A stretch of 64,000 bases of DNA from Marinoscillum sp040218045 (GTDB taxonomy: Bacteria; Bacteroidota; Bacteroidia; Cytophagales; Cyclobacteriaceae). Shown piece after piece: positions 25,773-34,018 of the stretch. Below the pieces are notes generated by a model. It saw only the letters and a program-made list of their open reading frames with translations. It searched no databases and was not told where the DNA came from. The stretch is from contig JAVJQA010000037.1 in assembly GCA_040218045.1 (NCBI GenBank), positions 1-64,000 of the forward strand. Direction: 5' to 3'. The translations under genes and the position numbers were made by a program. Position 1 is the first letter of the stretch. Each line of letters starts with the position of its first letter.

Positions 25773-27038
25773 ATGAGAAAATTTACTTACCTAACCGTGT
25801 TATTCACCGTCTTCCTTTCGAGCAAGGTGATTGCACAAGTCACAGTATCTGCTGAGGTACGTCCACGCACAGAGTTCCGCAATGGATTCAAAACCTTGAC
25901 CGAAGGATCTAAAGATGCTTCCTTCTTCACAGAACAACGTTCCAGACTTTATCTGGATTATGCTGATTCATCATTCAAAGTCAGAGTAGCATTTCAAGAT
26001 ATTCGCATATGGGGAGAAACCACACAAATCTTCAAAGAAGAATACGGCAAGACTTTCATCAGTGAAGCTTGGGGCCAATACTATTTGACCAATGCTTTCT
26101 CAGTTAAAGTAGGGCGACAGATCATCTCATATGATAATGAGAGATTCTTAGGAGGACTGGAATGGGCTCAGCAAGGCAGGCGACATGATGCCATGCTTTT
26201 CTTGTACGAGCAAAACAAAACCAAACTCCATTTTGGGTTAGCCTATAATCAGGATGATGACATTCCAGAACAAGGGTTTTTGCAAGGGCCTGGTGCTGGA
26301 TACTACAGCGTAGGTGGTAACTATAAAACCTTCCAATACGGATACCTAAACCAGGGATTTGAAACAGGTTCCGTTTCATTACTTGCCTTTAACGCTGGTT
26401 ACCAAAACCCGGATACTACAGTCTCTTTCAAGCAAACCTTTGGCCTGGTGGCTGACAAAACTTTCGGGGGCATAAAGCTTGCCGGTGATTTCTACTATCA
26501 AACCGGCGAGCTTTCTAAAAACAAGGTGAATGCACTGCTGGCAGGCATTAATGCCACAGTAAACACATCCATAACACCAGTGACTGTTGGAGTAGAGTAT
26601 GTGTCTGGCAAAGATGATGGAGATACTTCCACGGACATCACTGCTTTTAGTCCGGACTTTGGTACCAATCATGCACACAATGGCTTCATGGATTACTTCT
26701 ATGTGGGGCCGGCAAATGGCAATGTAGGCGTCACAGACATCTACCTCAAAACCAATTTCAAACTTGCCGGTGGTGCATTAAAAGTTCAAGCGCATGAGTT
26801 CCTGACCGGATCAACTCAACTGGACACAGAAGGGCAAAAACTAAGCAAAACCATGGGAACAGAAGTAGACCTGGTATATGCCAAAAAACTTAAAGGTGGT
26901 GTGGTTTGGAACCTGGGCTATTCGCAAATGTTTGCCACTGACACCATGGAAGCACTTCGAGGTGGAGACAAAGGTGCACTACAGTGCTGGGCATGGACCA
27001 TGATTACATTCAAACCAACCCTGTTCACATCTAAATAA
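25773..27038 (+). CDS. Alginate-export-type outer membrane porin, probable nitrate porin
   Basis: This 421-residue protein has a cleavable signal peptide (residues 1-21, ending KVIAQ) and alternating hydrophobic beta-strands throughout, finishing WAWTMITFKPTLF. The region RSRLYLDYADSSFKVRVAFQ and KVGRQIISYDNERFLGGLEW matches the alginate-export (AlgE-like) porin family common in Bacteroidota. It is the first gene of the nrtABCD operon, 44 bp before nrtA, so it most likely lets nitrate/nitrite or another anion cross the outer membrane. That role is from context; the family name says nothing about the substrate. Confidence 0.75.
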   Translation: MRKFTYLTVLFTVFLSSKVIAQVTVSAEVRPRTEFRNGFKTLTEGSKDASFFTEQRSRLYLDYADSSFKVRVAFQDIRIWGETTQIFKEEYGKTFISEAWGQYYLTNAFSVKVGRQIISYDNERFLGGLEWAQQGRRHDAMLFLYEQNKTKLHFGLAYNQDDDIPEQGFLQGPGAGYYSVGGNYKTFQYGYLNQGFETGSVSLLAFNAGYQNPDTTVSFKQTFGLVADKTFGGIKLAGDFYYQTGELSKNKVNALLAGINATVNTSITPVTVGVEYVSGKDDGDTSTDITAFSPDFGTNHAHNGFMDYFYVGPANGNVGVTDIYLKTNFKLAGGALKVQAHEFLTGSTQLDTEGQKLSKTMGTEVDLVYAKKLKGGVVWNLGYSQMFATDTMEALRGGDKGALQCWAWTMITFKPTLFTSK

Positions 27039-27082
27039 TAGGATAACAAAACTTTAATTGACCACAATAAAACAATCACAAG

Positions 27083-28471
27083 ATGAAAATATTCAAAAGC
27101 ACAATCTTACTCACAGCCACAGCCATTATTTGGGCGGCTTGTACAGGAGGAACAGCCAAAAACAAAGCAGCTGAGGTAGAAAACGCGAAAGAATCATCCA
27201 GCTCTAAGCTAATGATTGAAAAGCCACAGCTCACATTCGGTTTCATCAAACTCACCGACATGGCACCATTGGCCATCGCCAAAGAGTTGGGATACTTCGA
27301 AGATGAAGGACTGTACGTCACCATAGAAGCCCAGTCAAACTGGAAAAATGTGCTGGATCGCGTCATTGATGGACAACTGGATGGGTCACATATGCTAGCT
27401 GGTCAGCCAATTGCCGCCGGTGCCGGATTTGGAAGGCAAGCAGAATTGGTGACTCCTTTTTCTATGGACTTAAACGGAAATGGCATCACAGTATCCAATG
27501 AAGTATGGTCACAAATGAAGCCAAATGTGCCAAAAGACGCTGAAGGAAAACCTATCCACCCTATCAGTGCGGATGCACTTGCACCTGTGGTGAAAGACTT
27601 TAAAACTGCCGGAAGACCTTTTAAAATGGGCATGGTATTTCCAGTGTCCACACACAACTATGAAATCCGCTACTGGTTGGCAGCATCAGGGATCAACCCT
27701 GGCTTTTACACTGCTGACAATATCCAGGGCCAGGTAGACGCAGACGTATTGTTGTCTGTGACTCCACCACCACAAATGCCGGCAACACTAGAAGCTGGAA
27801 CGATTTACGGATACTGCGTAGGTGAGCCATGGAACCAGCAGGCCGTATTCAAGGGAATTGGAGTGCCTGTCACTACAAACTATGATATCTGGAAAAACAA
27901 CCCGGAAAAGGTGTTTGTGATGACCAAAAAGTTCGTAGAAGAAAACCCGAATACGGCTATTGCTGTAACCAAAGCATTGATCAGAGCAGCCAAATGGCTG
28001 GACACACCAGGCAACCGACCAGAAGCTGTAGGAATTCTATCCATGCCTCAATATGTTGGTGCCGACTCAGTGGTAATTGCCAACTCGATGACAGGAACCT
28101 TTGAATTTGAAAAGGGCGATAAACGAAGCATGCCAGACTTTAATGTGTTCTACCGGTACAATGCAACTTATCCATTCTACTCTGATGGCATTTGGTTCTT
28201 GACTCAGATGAGAAGGTGGGGACAGATCCCAGAAAGTAAACCTGCCGACTGGTATCACAGCACTATTAAAGACATCTACAGGCCAGATATATGGGCCAAA
28301 GCCGCTGGATTGCTTGTAGAAGAAGGGAAAATCCCAGCAGCCGATGTGCCAAAAACGGATGGCTATAAGCCTGTGACCAGTGATTTCATTGATGGCACCA
28401 GCTATGACGGAAAAGATCCGATTAGCTACATCAACAGCTTCAAAATTGGAAACAAAGACAAGAGTTTGTAA
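27083..28471 (+). CDS. nrtA: Nitrate ABC transporter substrate-binding lipoprotein
   Basis: NrtA captures nitrate (and nitrite) in the periplasm. The 462-residue protein has a lipoprotein signal ending IIWAACTGG, then the NrtA/CmpA family core beginning LTFGFIKLTDMAPLAIAKEL and the GQLDGSHMLAGQP segment. Also present are the GKPIHP and VSTHNYEIRYWLAASG regions and YCVGEPWNQQAV. It is followed after 209 bp by nrtB; the gap contains strong RNA hairpins. The lipid anchor replaces the soluble form used by some proteobacteria. Bicarbonate (CmpA-type) is an alternative substrate, but the surrounding nitrate genes argue for nitrate. Confidence 0.92.
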   Translation: MKIFKSTILLTATAIIWAACTGGTAKNKAAEVENAKESSSSKLMIEKPQLTFGFIKLTDMAPLAIAKELGYFEDEGLYVTIEAQSNWKNVLDRVIDGQLDGSHMLAGQPIAAGAGFGRQAELVTPFSMDLNGNGITVSNEVWSQMKPNVPKDAEGKPIHPISADALAPVVKDFKTAGRPFKMGMVFPVSTHNYEIRYWLAASGINPGFYTADNIQGQVDADVLLSVTPPPQMPATLEAGTIYGYCVGEPWNQQAVFKGIGVPVTTNYDIWKNNPEKVFVMTKKFVEENPNTAIAVTKALIRAAKWLDTPGNRPEAVGILSMPQYVGADSVVIANSMTGTFEFEKGDKRSMPDFNVFYRYNATYPFYSDGIWFLTQMRRWGQIPESKPADWYHSTIKDIYRPDIWAKAAGLLVEEGKIPAADVPKTDGYKPVTSDFIDGTSYDGKDPISYINSFKIGNKDKSL

Positions 28472-28487
28472 GCAAAACAATTAATAT

Positions 28488-28680
28488 CAATTTGGTCGCC
28501 CCGGCCCTAAAGGGAGCCAAATTGAAATAGAGCTTTCATCCCTTTAGGGATTAAGGGCAAAGTGAAAGCTCATTTGAAATACTTTAAAACATAGACGTTG
28601 GTGTCTGAGGGCTTGGTCTTTGGCCGGCCCTCGCACCAACATCACTACCAATTCATTTTTGACTTCAAAATACCAACGTC
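28488..28680 (+). promoter_or_regulatory. Structured intercistronic RNA element between nrtA and nrtB
   Basis: Three hairpins follow nrtA. Hairpin 1 has arms CAATTTGG (28488-28495) and CCAAATTG (28517-28524). Hairpin 2 has AGCTTTCA (28531-28538) and TGAAAGCT (28563-28570). Hairpin 3 has GTTGGTG (28597-28603) and CACCAAC (28634-28640) plus inner GAGGGC/GCCCTC. The loop of hairpin 1 holds CCCTAAAGGG, the exact reverse complement of CCCTTTAGGG in hairpin 2. GACGTTGGT at 28594-28602 can instead pair with ACCAACGTC at 28672-28680, immediately before the nrtB start codon. Possible roles are mRNA stabilisation of nrtA or a translation switch for nrtB. No T-run follows, so it is not a plain terminator. 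Confidence 0.6.
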
Positions 28681-29778
28681 ATGAAGGACAAATCAATAAA
28701 AACCATGAGAATGTTAGGTCTGGGATTCCTGGAACCTCTCATCCGTTTATTTAGCGGAGAAGAACCCCGCAAAAACAGTAAGTTGTTTTTCAAAAAAGCA
28801 TTGCTTCCTTTACTATCAATCGTGCTATTCCTGGGAATCTGGCACTTAGGTGCGTCTGCACTTTATAATAGCGAAGCAGAAGTTCGGATTGAAAAAGCCC
28901 GTGAGGAACAAGGAGAAGAAGCTGCCATTGCCATGCAGGAATGCATTGAATCAGGAGACGTTTCATGTCAGCCAAACACCCTCCCATCGCCTACACAGGT
29001 TTATCATGCATACCTTGCCTTATGGCAAGACCATGTTAGCATCAGCGAAAAGAAAGATGAGTTTAAGGAAAAGGTTTCAGAAACCAATGCTCAGCGAGAA
29101 GCCCAGGGATTGGATCCAATTACTTATACAGGAAGACCCTCGTTCCTTGATCAGATTGGCACAAGCCTTAAAACAGTAGCCGCAGGTTTTCTGCTGGCTA
29201 TGTTCGTAGCAGTACCAATTGGGATCATCATTGGGCTGAGTGATTCGTTACGCACTTCATTCAACTGGCTCATTCAAATTCTAAAACCAGTCTCACCGGT
29301 TGTTTGGCTACTTCTCGTTTTTATGATTGTAAAGACGGTAATCACTGATCCCAGCATCGACAAGTCATTCATTATCTCATTTATCAGCGTGGGTTTGTGT
29401 GCGATGTGGGCAACACTGGTCAATACCAGTATGGGTGTAGCAACAGTAGATAAAGATTACATCAATGTAGCCAAAGTGCTAAAACTGAATATTGGTCAAA
29501 ACATATTTAAGATTATCCTTCCCGCTTCCCTTCCACTCATTTTCACTGGGTTGCGAATTACTGTTTCGGTCGCCTGGATGGTACTGATAGCCATCGAATT
29601 ATTGGCACAAAGTCCGGGACTAGGCTCATTTGTTTGGGAAGAGTTTCAAAACGGCGCTAATGACTCCAACGCAAAAATCATTGTGGCCATGTTCGTGATC
29701 GGGATCATTGGGTTCTTACTGGATCGGATCATGCTCAGTGTACAAAACTTGATGAGTTTCAACAAAGGAATTGCATAA
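28681..29778 (+). CDS. nrtB: Nitrate ABC transporter permease
   Basis: The 365-residue inner-membrane subunit has one N-terminal helix (LLPLLSIVLFLGIWHLGA), a charged insert of about 90 residues that is longer than in typical NrtB (about residues 60-150), then the five-helix BPD_transp_1 permease core. The EAA-like loop reads NVAKVLKLNIGQNIFKIILP. The cyanobacterial-type family handles nitrate/nitrite or cyanate. It begins right after a structured leader and is followed 2 bp later by the first ATPase gene. Confidence 0.9.
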   Translation: MKDKSIKTMRMLGLGFLEPLIRLFSGEEPRKNSKLFFKKALLPLLSIVLFLGIWHLGASALYNSEAEVRIEKAREEQGEEAAIAMQECIESGDVSCQPNTLPSPTQVYHAYLALWQDHVSISEKKDEFKEKVSETNAQREAQGLDPITYTGRPSFLDQIGTSLKTVAAGFLLAMFVAVPIGIIIGLSDSLRTSFNWLIQILKPVSPVVWLLLVFMIVKTVITDPSIDKSFIISFISVGLCAMWATLVNTSMGVATVDKDYINVAKVLKLNIGQNIFKIILPASLPLIFTGLRITVSVAWMVLIAIELLAQSPGLGSFVWEEFQNGANDSNAKIIVAMFVIGIIGFLLDRIMLSVQNLMSFNKGIA

Positions 29779-29780
29779 TC

Positions 29781-30665
29781 ATGGCACTACTAGAACTAAA
29801 AAACGTATCCAAATCCTTTGGCTCGGGTATCAGTCAAATTGATGTTTTATCTGACATCAATCTCTCGGTCAATGAAGGCGAATTTGTAGCGATCGTAGGT
29901 TTTTCAGGTAGTGGCAAGACCACACTAATCAACCTGATTACCGGATTGCTCTTTCCCGATCAGGGCGAGGTACTGTTGCACAACAAATCCATTACCGGGC
30001 CAGGCCCAGACCGTGGAGTGATCTTTCAGAATTATTCGCTATTGCCCTGGCTTTCTGTCTATAGCAATGTGAAACTGGCCGTAGATGAAGTGTTTCCTAA
30101 ACTATCCAAAAAGGAGAAAGAAACACAGGTTCTCAAGTACATTGACATGGTCAACCTCACTCCAGCAAAGGACAAAAAGCCATCTGAGCTTTCCGGTGGA
30201 ATGCGTCAACGCGTTTCAGTAGCCCGGGCTTTGGCCATGAACCCTGAGATTTTACTAATGGATGAACCACTGAGTGCTCTTGACGCACTAACACGCGGCA
30301 CGCTTCAGGAAGAAATCATTAAAATCTGGAGCCAAGACAAGAAAACAGCCATCCTAATTACCAATGATGTCGATGAAGGCATCCTTATGGCGGACAGGAT
30401 CATACCGCTCACGCCTGGCCCAAAAGCCACATTGGGACCGGAGTTCAATGTGGCATTTGACCGACCAAGAGACGTCACGGGGATTAACAAAGATCCTGGG
30501 TACAAAAAACTCAGAAACGAAATCCTGGAATACCTCATAGAAGTAGGCGCTACACGAAGACAGGTTAGTGATCAGAAATACATACTACCAGACCTTCAAC
30601 CTACCATGCCTGGAAGGATCGCGTTCCGAAGGAAAAAGAAAAAAGAAGAAGTTCAATATTTCTAA
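29781..30665 (+). CDS. nrtC: Nitrate ABC transporter ATP-binding protein (first copy)
   Basis: This 294-residue ABC ATPase has Walker A GFSGSGKTT, Q-loop IFQNYSLLPW, signature LSGGMRQRVSVARAL, Walker B ILLMDEP and an altered switch region ITNDVDEG, where the usual histidine of the H-loop (ITHD) is asparagine. That substitution suggests a catalytically impaired site in a heterodimeric transporter with the intact second ATPase. It lacks the NrtA-like regulatory domain that cyanobacterial NrtC carries at its C-terminus. It starts 2 bp after nrtB and ends 10 bp before the second ATPase. Confidence 0.88.
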   Translation: MALLELKNVSKSFGSGISQIDVLSDINLSVNEGEFVAIVGFSGSGKTTLINLITGLLFPDQGEVLLHNKSITGPGPDRGVIFQNYSLLPWLSVYSNVKLAVDEVFPKLSKKEKETQVLKYIDMVNLTPAKDKKPSELSGGMRQRVSVARALAMNPEILLMDEPLSALDALTRGTLQEEIIKIWSQDKKTAILITNDVDEGILMADRIIPLTPGPKATLGPEFNVAFDRPRDVTGINKDPGYKKLRNEILEYLIEVGATRRQVSDQKYILPDLQPTMPGRIAFRRKKKKEEVQYF

Positions 30666-30675
30666 ACCACAGACC

Positions 30676-31494
30676 ATGCTTGCACAACTTAAAGAATCCA
30701 TCACTTTACGTCCTGAAATTGCGGACAAGCCCAACATGCTCGTCTGTGAAAATCTGAAAAAAGTATATCCAACCCCTAAAGGTGACTATGTGGTACTGGA
30801 TGACCTCCAGTTATCCATCAAACAAGGAGAATTTGTCTCTATTATTGGTCACTCCGGGTGTGGCAAGTCCACGCTGCTGACCATGATTGCCGGCCTCAAT
30901 GACATCAGCGGTGGAAAGATCTTTGTAGATAATGACCAGGTACGTGATGCTGGTCCGGATCGGGCGGTAGTTTTTCAGTCCCCAAGTCTTCTGCCTTGGC
31001 TCACCACCATTCAGAATGTCATGATCGGAGTAAAGCAGGTATTTCCGGGAGCCTCACGCGCTCAAAAAGAGGAGATCTGCAAATACTATCTGGACAAGGT
31101 TGGCCTGGGAAATGACTTTCACAAACGAGCCAATGACTTGAGCCAAGGCATGCAGCAGCGCGTCGGGATCGCCAGGGCGTTTGCGCTAAAACCTAAAGTA
31201 CTATTGCTTGATGAACCATTCGGAATGCTGGATTCACTAACCAGAGGCGAGTTGCAGGATGTCCTCCTGGAAATCTGGCAAAAGGAAAAGATCACAGCAG
31301 TGGCCATTACCCATGATGTGGATGAGTCCATTTTTCTGGCAGACCGGGTAATCATGATGACCAGCGGTCCCTATGCCAAGATTGGTGATGAGCTGATCAT
31401 CCCTTTTGAGCGGCCAAGAAACAGGAAAGCTGTACTTGAGCATCCTGAGTATTATGACTATAGGGCCTATTTATTGAATTTTTTGAATCATTAG
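30676..31494 (+). CDS. nrtD: Nitrate ABC transporter ATP-binding protein (second copy)
   Basis: This 272-residue ATPase has Walker A GHSGCGKST, Q-loop VFQSPSLLPW, signature LSQGMQQRVGIARAF, Walker B VLLLDEP and a complete H-loop ITHDVDE. The open frame extends upstream to 30568 inside the previous gene, but the ATG at 30676 sits 10 bp after the nrtC stop and gives a normal-length protein. It pairs with the first ATPase to power NrtB. Its stop codon overlaps the start of an 8-bp perfect hairpin. Confidence 0.9.
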   Translation: MLAQLKESITLRPEIADKPNMLVCENLKKVYPTPKGDYVVLDDLQLSIKQGEFVSIIGHSGCGKSTLLTMIAGLNDISGGKIFVDNDQVRDAGPDRAVVFQSPSLLPWLTTIQNVMIGVKQVFPGASRAQKEEICKYYLDKVGLGNDFHKRANDLSQGMQQRVGIARAFALKPKVLLLDEPFGMLDSLTRGELQDVLLEIWQKEKITAVAITHDVDESIFLADRVIMMTSGPYAKIGDELIIPFERPRNRKAVLEHPEYYDYRAYLLNFLNH

Positions 31495-31514
31495 AGGCAG
31501 CAATTGGCTGCCTC
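31494..31514 (+). promoter_or_regulatory. Hairpin at the nrtD stop codon
   Basis: GAGGCAGC (31494-31501) and GCTGCCTC (31507-31514) form a perfect 8-bp stem with a 5-base loop, beginning at the last base of the nrtD stop codon. No T-run follows. Bases 31499-31512 are also an exact 14-base reverse complement of 31605-31618 inside the next gene. The element may stop or protect the nrt message, or influence translation of the downstream receptor gene. Confidence 0.5.
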
Positions 31515-31544
31515 GAATCCTAACCACTAATCATTAAAAAGCAA

Positions 31545-32453
31545 ATGAAAAGAATCACTTCAAAATACCTGATTGTACTAGGAATCCTCACACTGGTAAT
31601 ACTTGGCAGCCAATTGCTTATGCAGAAAACCATCAAAGACAGTAAGTCGGATTCCAGGATAATCAATATATCAGGAAGGCAACGAATGCTTAGCCAGAAA
31701 CTCACAAAAGCTGCATTGAAGCTACAAAACTCCAGATCCGAACGTGACTTCAGGTTAGCACAAATAGAGTTGAAAGAAGCCTATACCCTATGGACCCAAT
31801 CTCACCATGATCTCCAGTTTGGCAGCAAAGAGATATCAGTCTCGGAAATGAACAGTTCGAATGAGTTGACCTTGTTATTTAAAGAAGTAGAACCACACTT
31901 CCAGACCATGAAGGAAGCTGTGAGCATACTGATCGGTGTGAAACCAGCCGACCTCCAATCACCAGAAAAAGAACATGTAATTGATCAATCCATAGCAGAG
32001 ATCACTTCTACTGAAAACAGCTTCCTTCAGCTGATGAACCAAATCACCTTTCAGTATGACAGGCAATCTTCAGCTAAAATAGAAAAGCTTTCAAGCACGG
32101 AGTATTACCTTCTCTGTTTCACTTTTGTACTCATCCTTCTTGAATTCTTTTTCATCTTCAGGCCTATCCTCTCCGACTCTAAAAACAAAGAACTGGTCAT
32201 CTCAGAACTGAGTGTCCTTCGAAGTGAAGAAAAGGTATTCTCCTCCGAACAGATCAAACAAGCCAATCAACGAATCAGGGAACTAAGAAAGCTAGCTCTA
32301 GACCTTAAAACAGAACTGACTGAAAAACATAAGGAATACACTTTCAAAACTACAGATCAAATGATGGAAAACTTAAAGCTAAAAGCTGCCTTGGAAGAAG
32401 CTCATTCAAGCGCGAAGCATTCTAAATCATTTACTGCGTCATCGATCAGGTAA
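31545..32453 (+). CDS. Nitrate-receptor-like membrane protein without kinase domain
   Basis: This 302-residue protein parallels the N-terminal half of the NarX-like kinase at 17682: a first helix (YLIVLGILTLVILGSQLL), the P-box-like motif RIINISGRQRMLSQKLTKAA, a PilJ/NarX-type helical periplasmic domain, and a second helix (YYLLCFTFVLILLEFFFIF). After about 85 residues of coiled-coil-prone sequence it stops, with no HisKA, ATPase or methyl-accepting domain. It lies between the nrtABCD operon and narK. It probably senses nitrate or nitrite and may pair with the full kinase, but its output is unknown. It is not truncated by an evident frameshift. Confidence 0.75.
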   Translation: MKRITSKYLIVLGILTLVILGSQLLMQKTIKDSKSDSRIINISGRQRMLSQKLTKAALKLQNSRSERDFRLAQIELKEAYTLWTQSHHDLQFGSKEISVSEMNSSNELTLLFKEVEPHFQTMKEAVSILIGVKPADLQSPEKEHVIDQSIAEITSTENSFLQLMNQITFQYDRQSSAKIEKLSSTEYYLLCFTFVLILLEFFFIFRPILSDSKNKELVISELSVLRSEEKVFSSEQIKQANQRIRELRKLALDLKTELTEKHKEYTFKTTDQMMENLKLKAALEEAHSSAKHSKSFTASSIR

Positions 32454-32560
32454 GTATTGGCTAAAATCCTTCAATTTTAAAATTTGAAAGGTCTAGCAAT
32501 GAACCAATAGGCCACAATTCAGACACTCGTGATCATCCTGACCAAAGCCAAAATCAAGTT

Positions 32561-32637
32561 TACGTAAATTAAATACGTATTATTACTTATTTTATTCTAA
32601 GTAATTACGTAGTTTTGACGCTAGTATTAACTACGTA
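32561..32637 (+). promoter_or_regulatory. TACGTA cluster and promoter of narK
   Basis: TACGTA occurs at 32561-32566, 32574-32579, 32606-32611 and 32632-32637, and TACTTA at 32584-32589, 10 bp after the second copy. The copy at 32606 reads TACGTAGTTTTGAC and contains TAGTTTTG (32610-32617), a perfect Bacteroidota -7 box, 33 bp before the narK start codon. The sites therefore overlap and flank a recognisable promoter core. This is the densest cluster of the motif in the window. Confidence 0.65.
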
Positions 32638-32649
32638 ATAAAACTTAGT

Positions 32650-33993
32650 ATGGAAACGACTAAATCGGGAAAGGCTAAAAAAATTGAATTATTCAATCTC
32701 AGCTCCATTAACATGCGGGTATTTCACCTCACATGGATGGCTTTCTTCCTCTGTTTCTTCGGATGGTTTGGCATTGCTCCTATGCTTTCTATTGTGCGTG
32801 AAGATTTGGGAATCACCACAGATCAAATTGTAAATACAAACATGATTGCTGTGGCCTCCACGGTATTTATGAGGCTAATAATAGGTTGGTTATGTGACCG
32901 GATAGGCCCTCGAATCACTTATACCTGGTTACTAGTACTGGGGTCCATTCCGGTCATGCTGATTGGAATGGCCCAAACTTACGAGCAGTTCCTGATCGCA
33001 CGCCTGTTCATAGGCGCGATCGGGGCTGCTTTTGTCATTACACAATTCCATACCTCTGTGATGTTTGCACCAAATGTAGTAGGCACTGCCAATGCAACCA
33101 CCGCAGGCTGGGGGAACTTAGGCGGTGGAGTCACACAGGTGGTCATGCCAATGGTCTTCGCAGCTGTGCTGGCATACGTAGGTGCTGAGCACGTAGCCTG
33201 GAGGTTTGCCATGATTGGCCCCGGCATTCTGCTATTTATCATGGGGATAGTCTACTACGTTTATACCAAAGACACACCTCTTGGTAATTATAAAGATCTT
33301 CCAGAGAGGACAACAAAGAAAAAGGACTCCAAAGGATCGATTAAGACCGTTCTCAAAGACCATAGAGTATGGGTACTGTTCCTGATCTATGGTGCTTGCT
33401 TTGGTGTAGAGCTTATCGTCAATTCTAAAGCTGCACTCTATTTTACTGACTACTTTGATATGGATATCAAAACAGCCGGACTCATTGCTGGATTGTTTGG
33501 TCTAATGAACCTGTTTGCGCGCTCACTTGGTGGGTTCTTCGGAGATAGGTTCGGTAAAATAGGAGGTTTAAATGGTCGTGTAAAGTGGTTGTTTGTTGTG
33601 CTTTTTATAGAAGGGCTTGCACTGATCCTTTTCTCCAGGATGGATACCATTCCATTGATCATTGGCTCACTCGTATTCTTTAGTCTATTTGTACAGATGA
33701 GCGAAGGAGCCACCTACAGTGTTGTTCCTTTCATCAATAAAAAAGCACTTGGTATGGTGTCTGGAATCGTAGGTGCGGGCGGAAATGCGGGTGCTGTATT
33801 TGGAATGCTGCTGTTCAAAAAGCAGCTCACCGGATTAGAATGGACGGATTCATTCTTTGTGCTTGGGTTTATTGTATTGGGTGTATCCTTTACCTCCTTT
33901 CTGGTAAGGTTCTCCAAGCGTGCACAGGTCATTGCCAAAAAAGAAGCCGAACAGTCAAAAGAAGAACTTGTTCTACAGCCAGAATTAGCCTAA
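32650..33993 (+). CDS. NarK-type nitrate/nitrite MFS transporter
   Basis: The 447-residue protein has about 12 transmembrane segments and both nitrate signature motifs of the NNP family: AGWGNLGGGVTQ in helix 5 and GAGGNAGAVFGMLLF in helix 11. The conserved arginines in helices 2 and 8 (VFMRLIIGWLCDRIGPR and LFARSLGGFFGDRFG) are in place. It imports nitrate, or exchanges nitrate for nitrite, across the inner membrane. It lies 26 bp before the nitrate reductase gene and forms an operon with it. It duplicates the function of the nearby NrtABCD importer, perhaps with lower affinity. Confidence 0.93.
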   Translation: METTKSGKAKKIELFNLSSINMRVFHLTWMAFFLCFFGWFGIAPMLSIVREDLGITTDQIVNTNMIAVASTVFMRLIIGWLCDRIGPRITYTWLLVLGSIPVMLIGMAQTYEQFLIARLFIGAIGAAFVITQFHTSVMFAPNVVGTANATTAGWGNLGGGVTQVVMPMVFAAVLAYVGAEHVAWRFAMIGPGILLFIMGIVYYVYTKDTPLGNYKDLPERTTKKKDSKGSIKTVLKDHRVWVLFLIYGACFGVELIVNSKAALYFTDYFDMDIKTAGLIAGLFGLMNLFARSLGGFFGDRFGKIGGLNGRVKWLFVVLFIEGLALILFSRMDTIPLIIGSLVFFSLFVQMSEGATYSVVPFINKKALGMVSGIVGAGGNAGAVFGMLLFKKQLTGLEWTDSFFVLGFIVLGVSFTSFLVRFSKRAQVIAKKEAEQSKEELVLQPELA

Positions 33994-34018
33994 TCAATTC
34001 CTAACCTAAATCAGCCAC

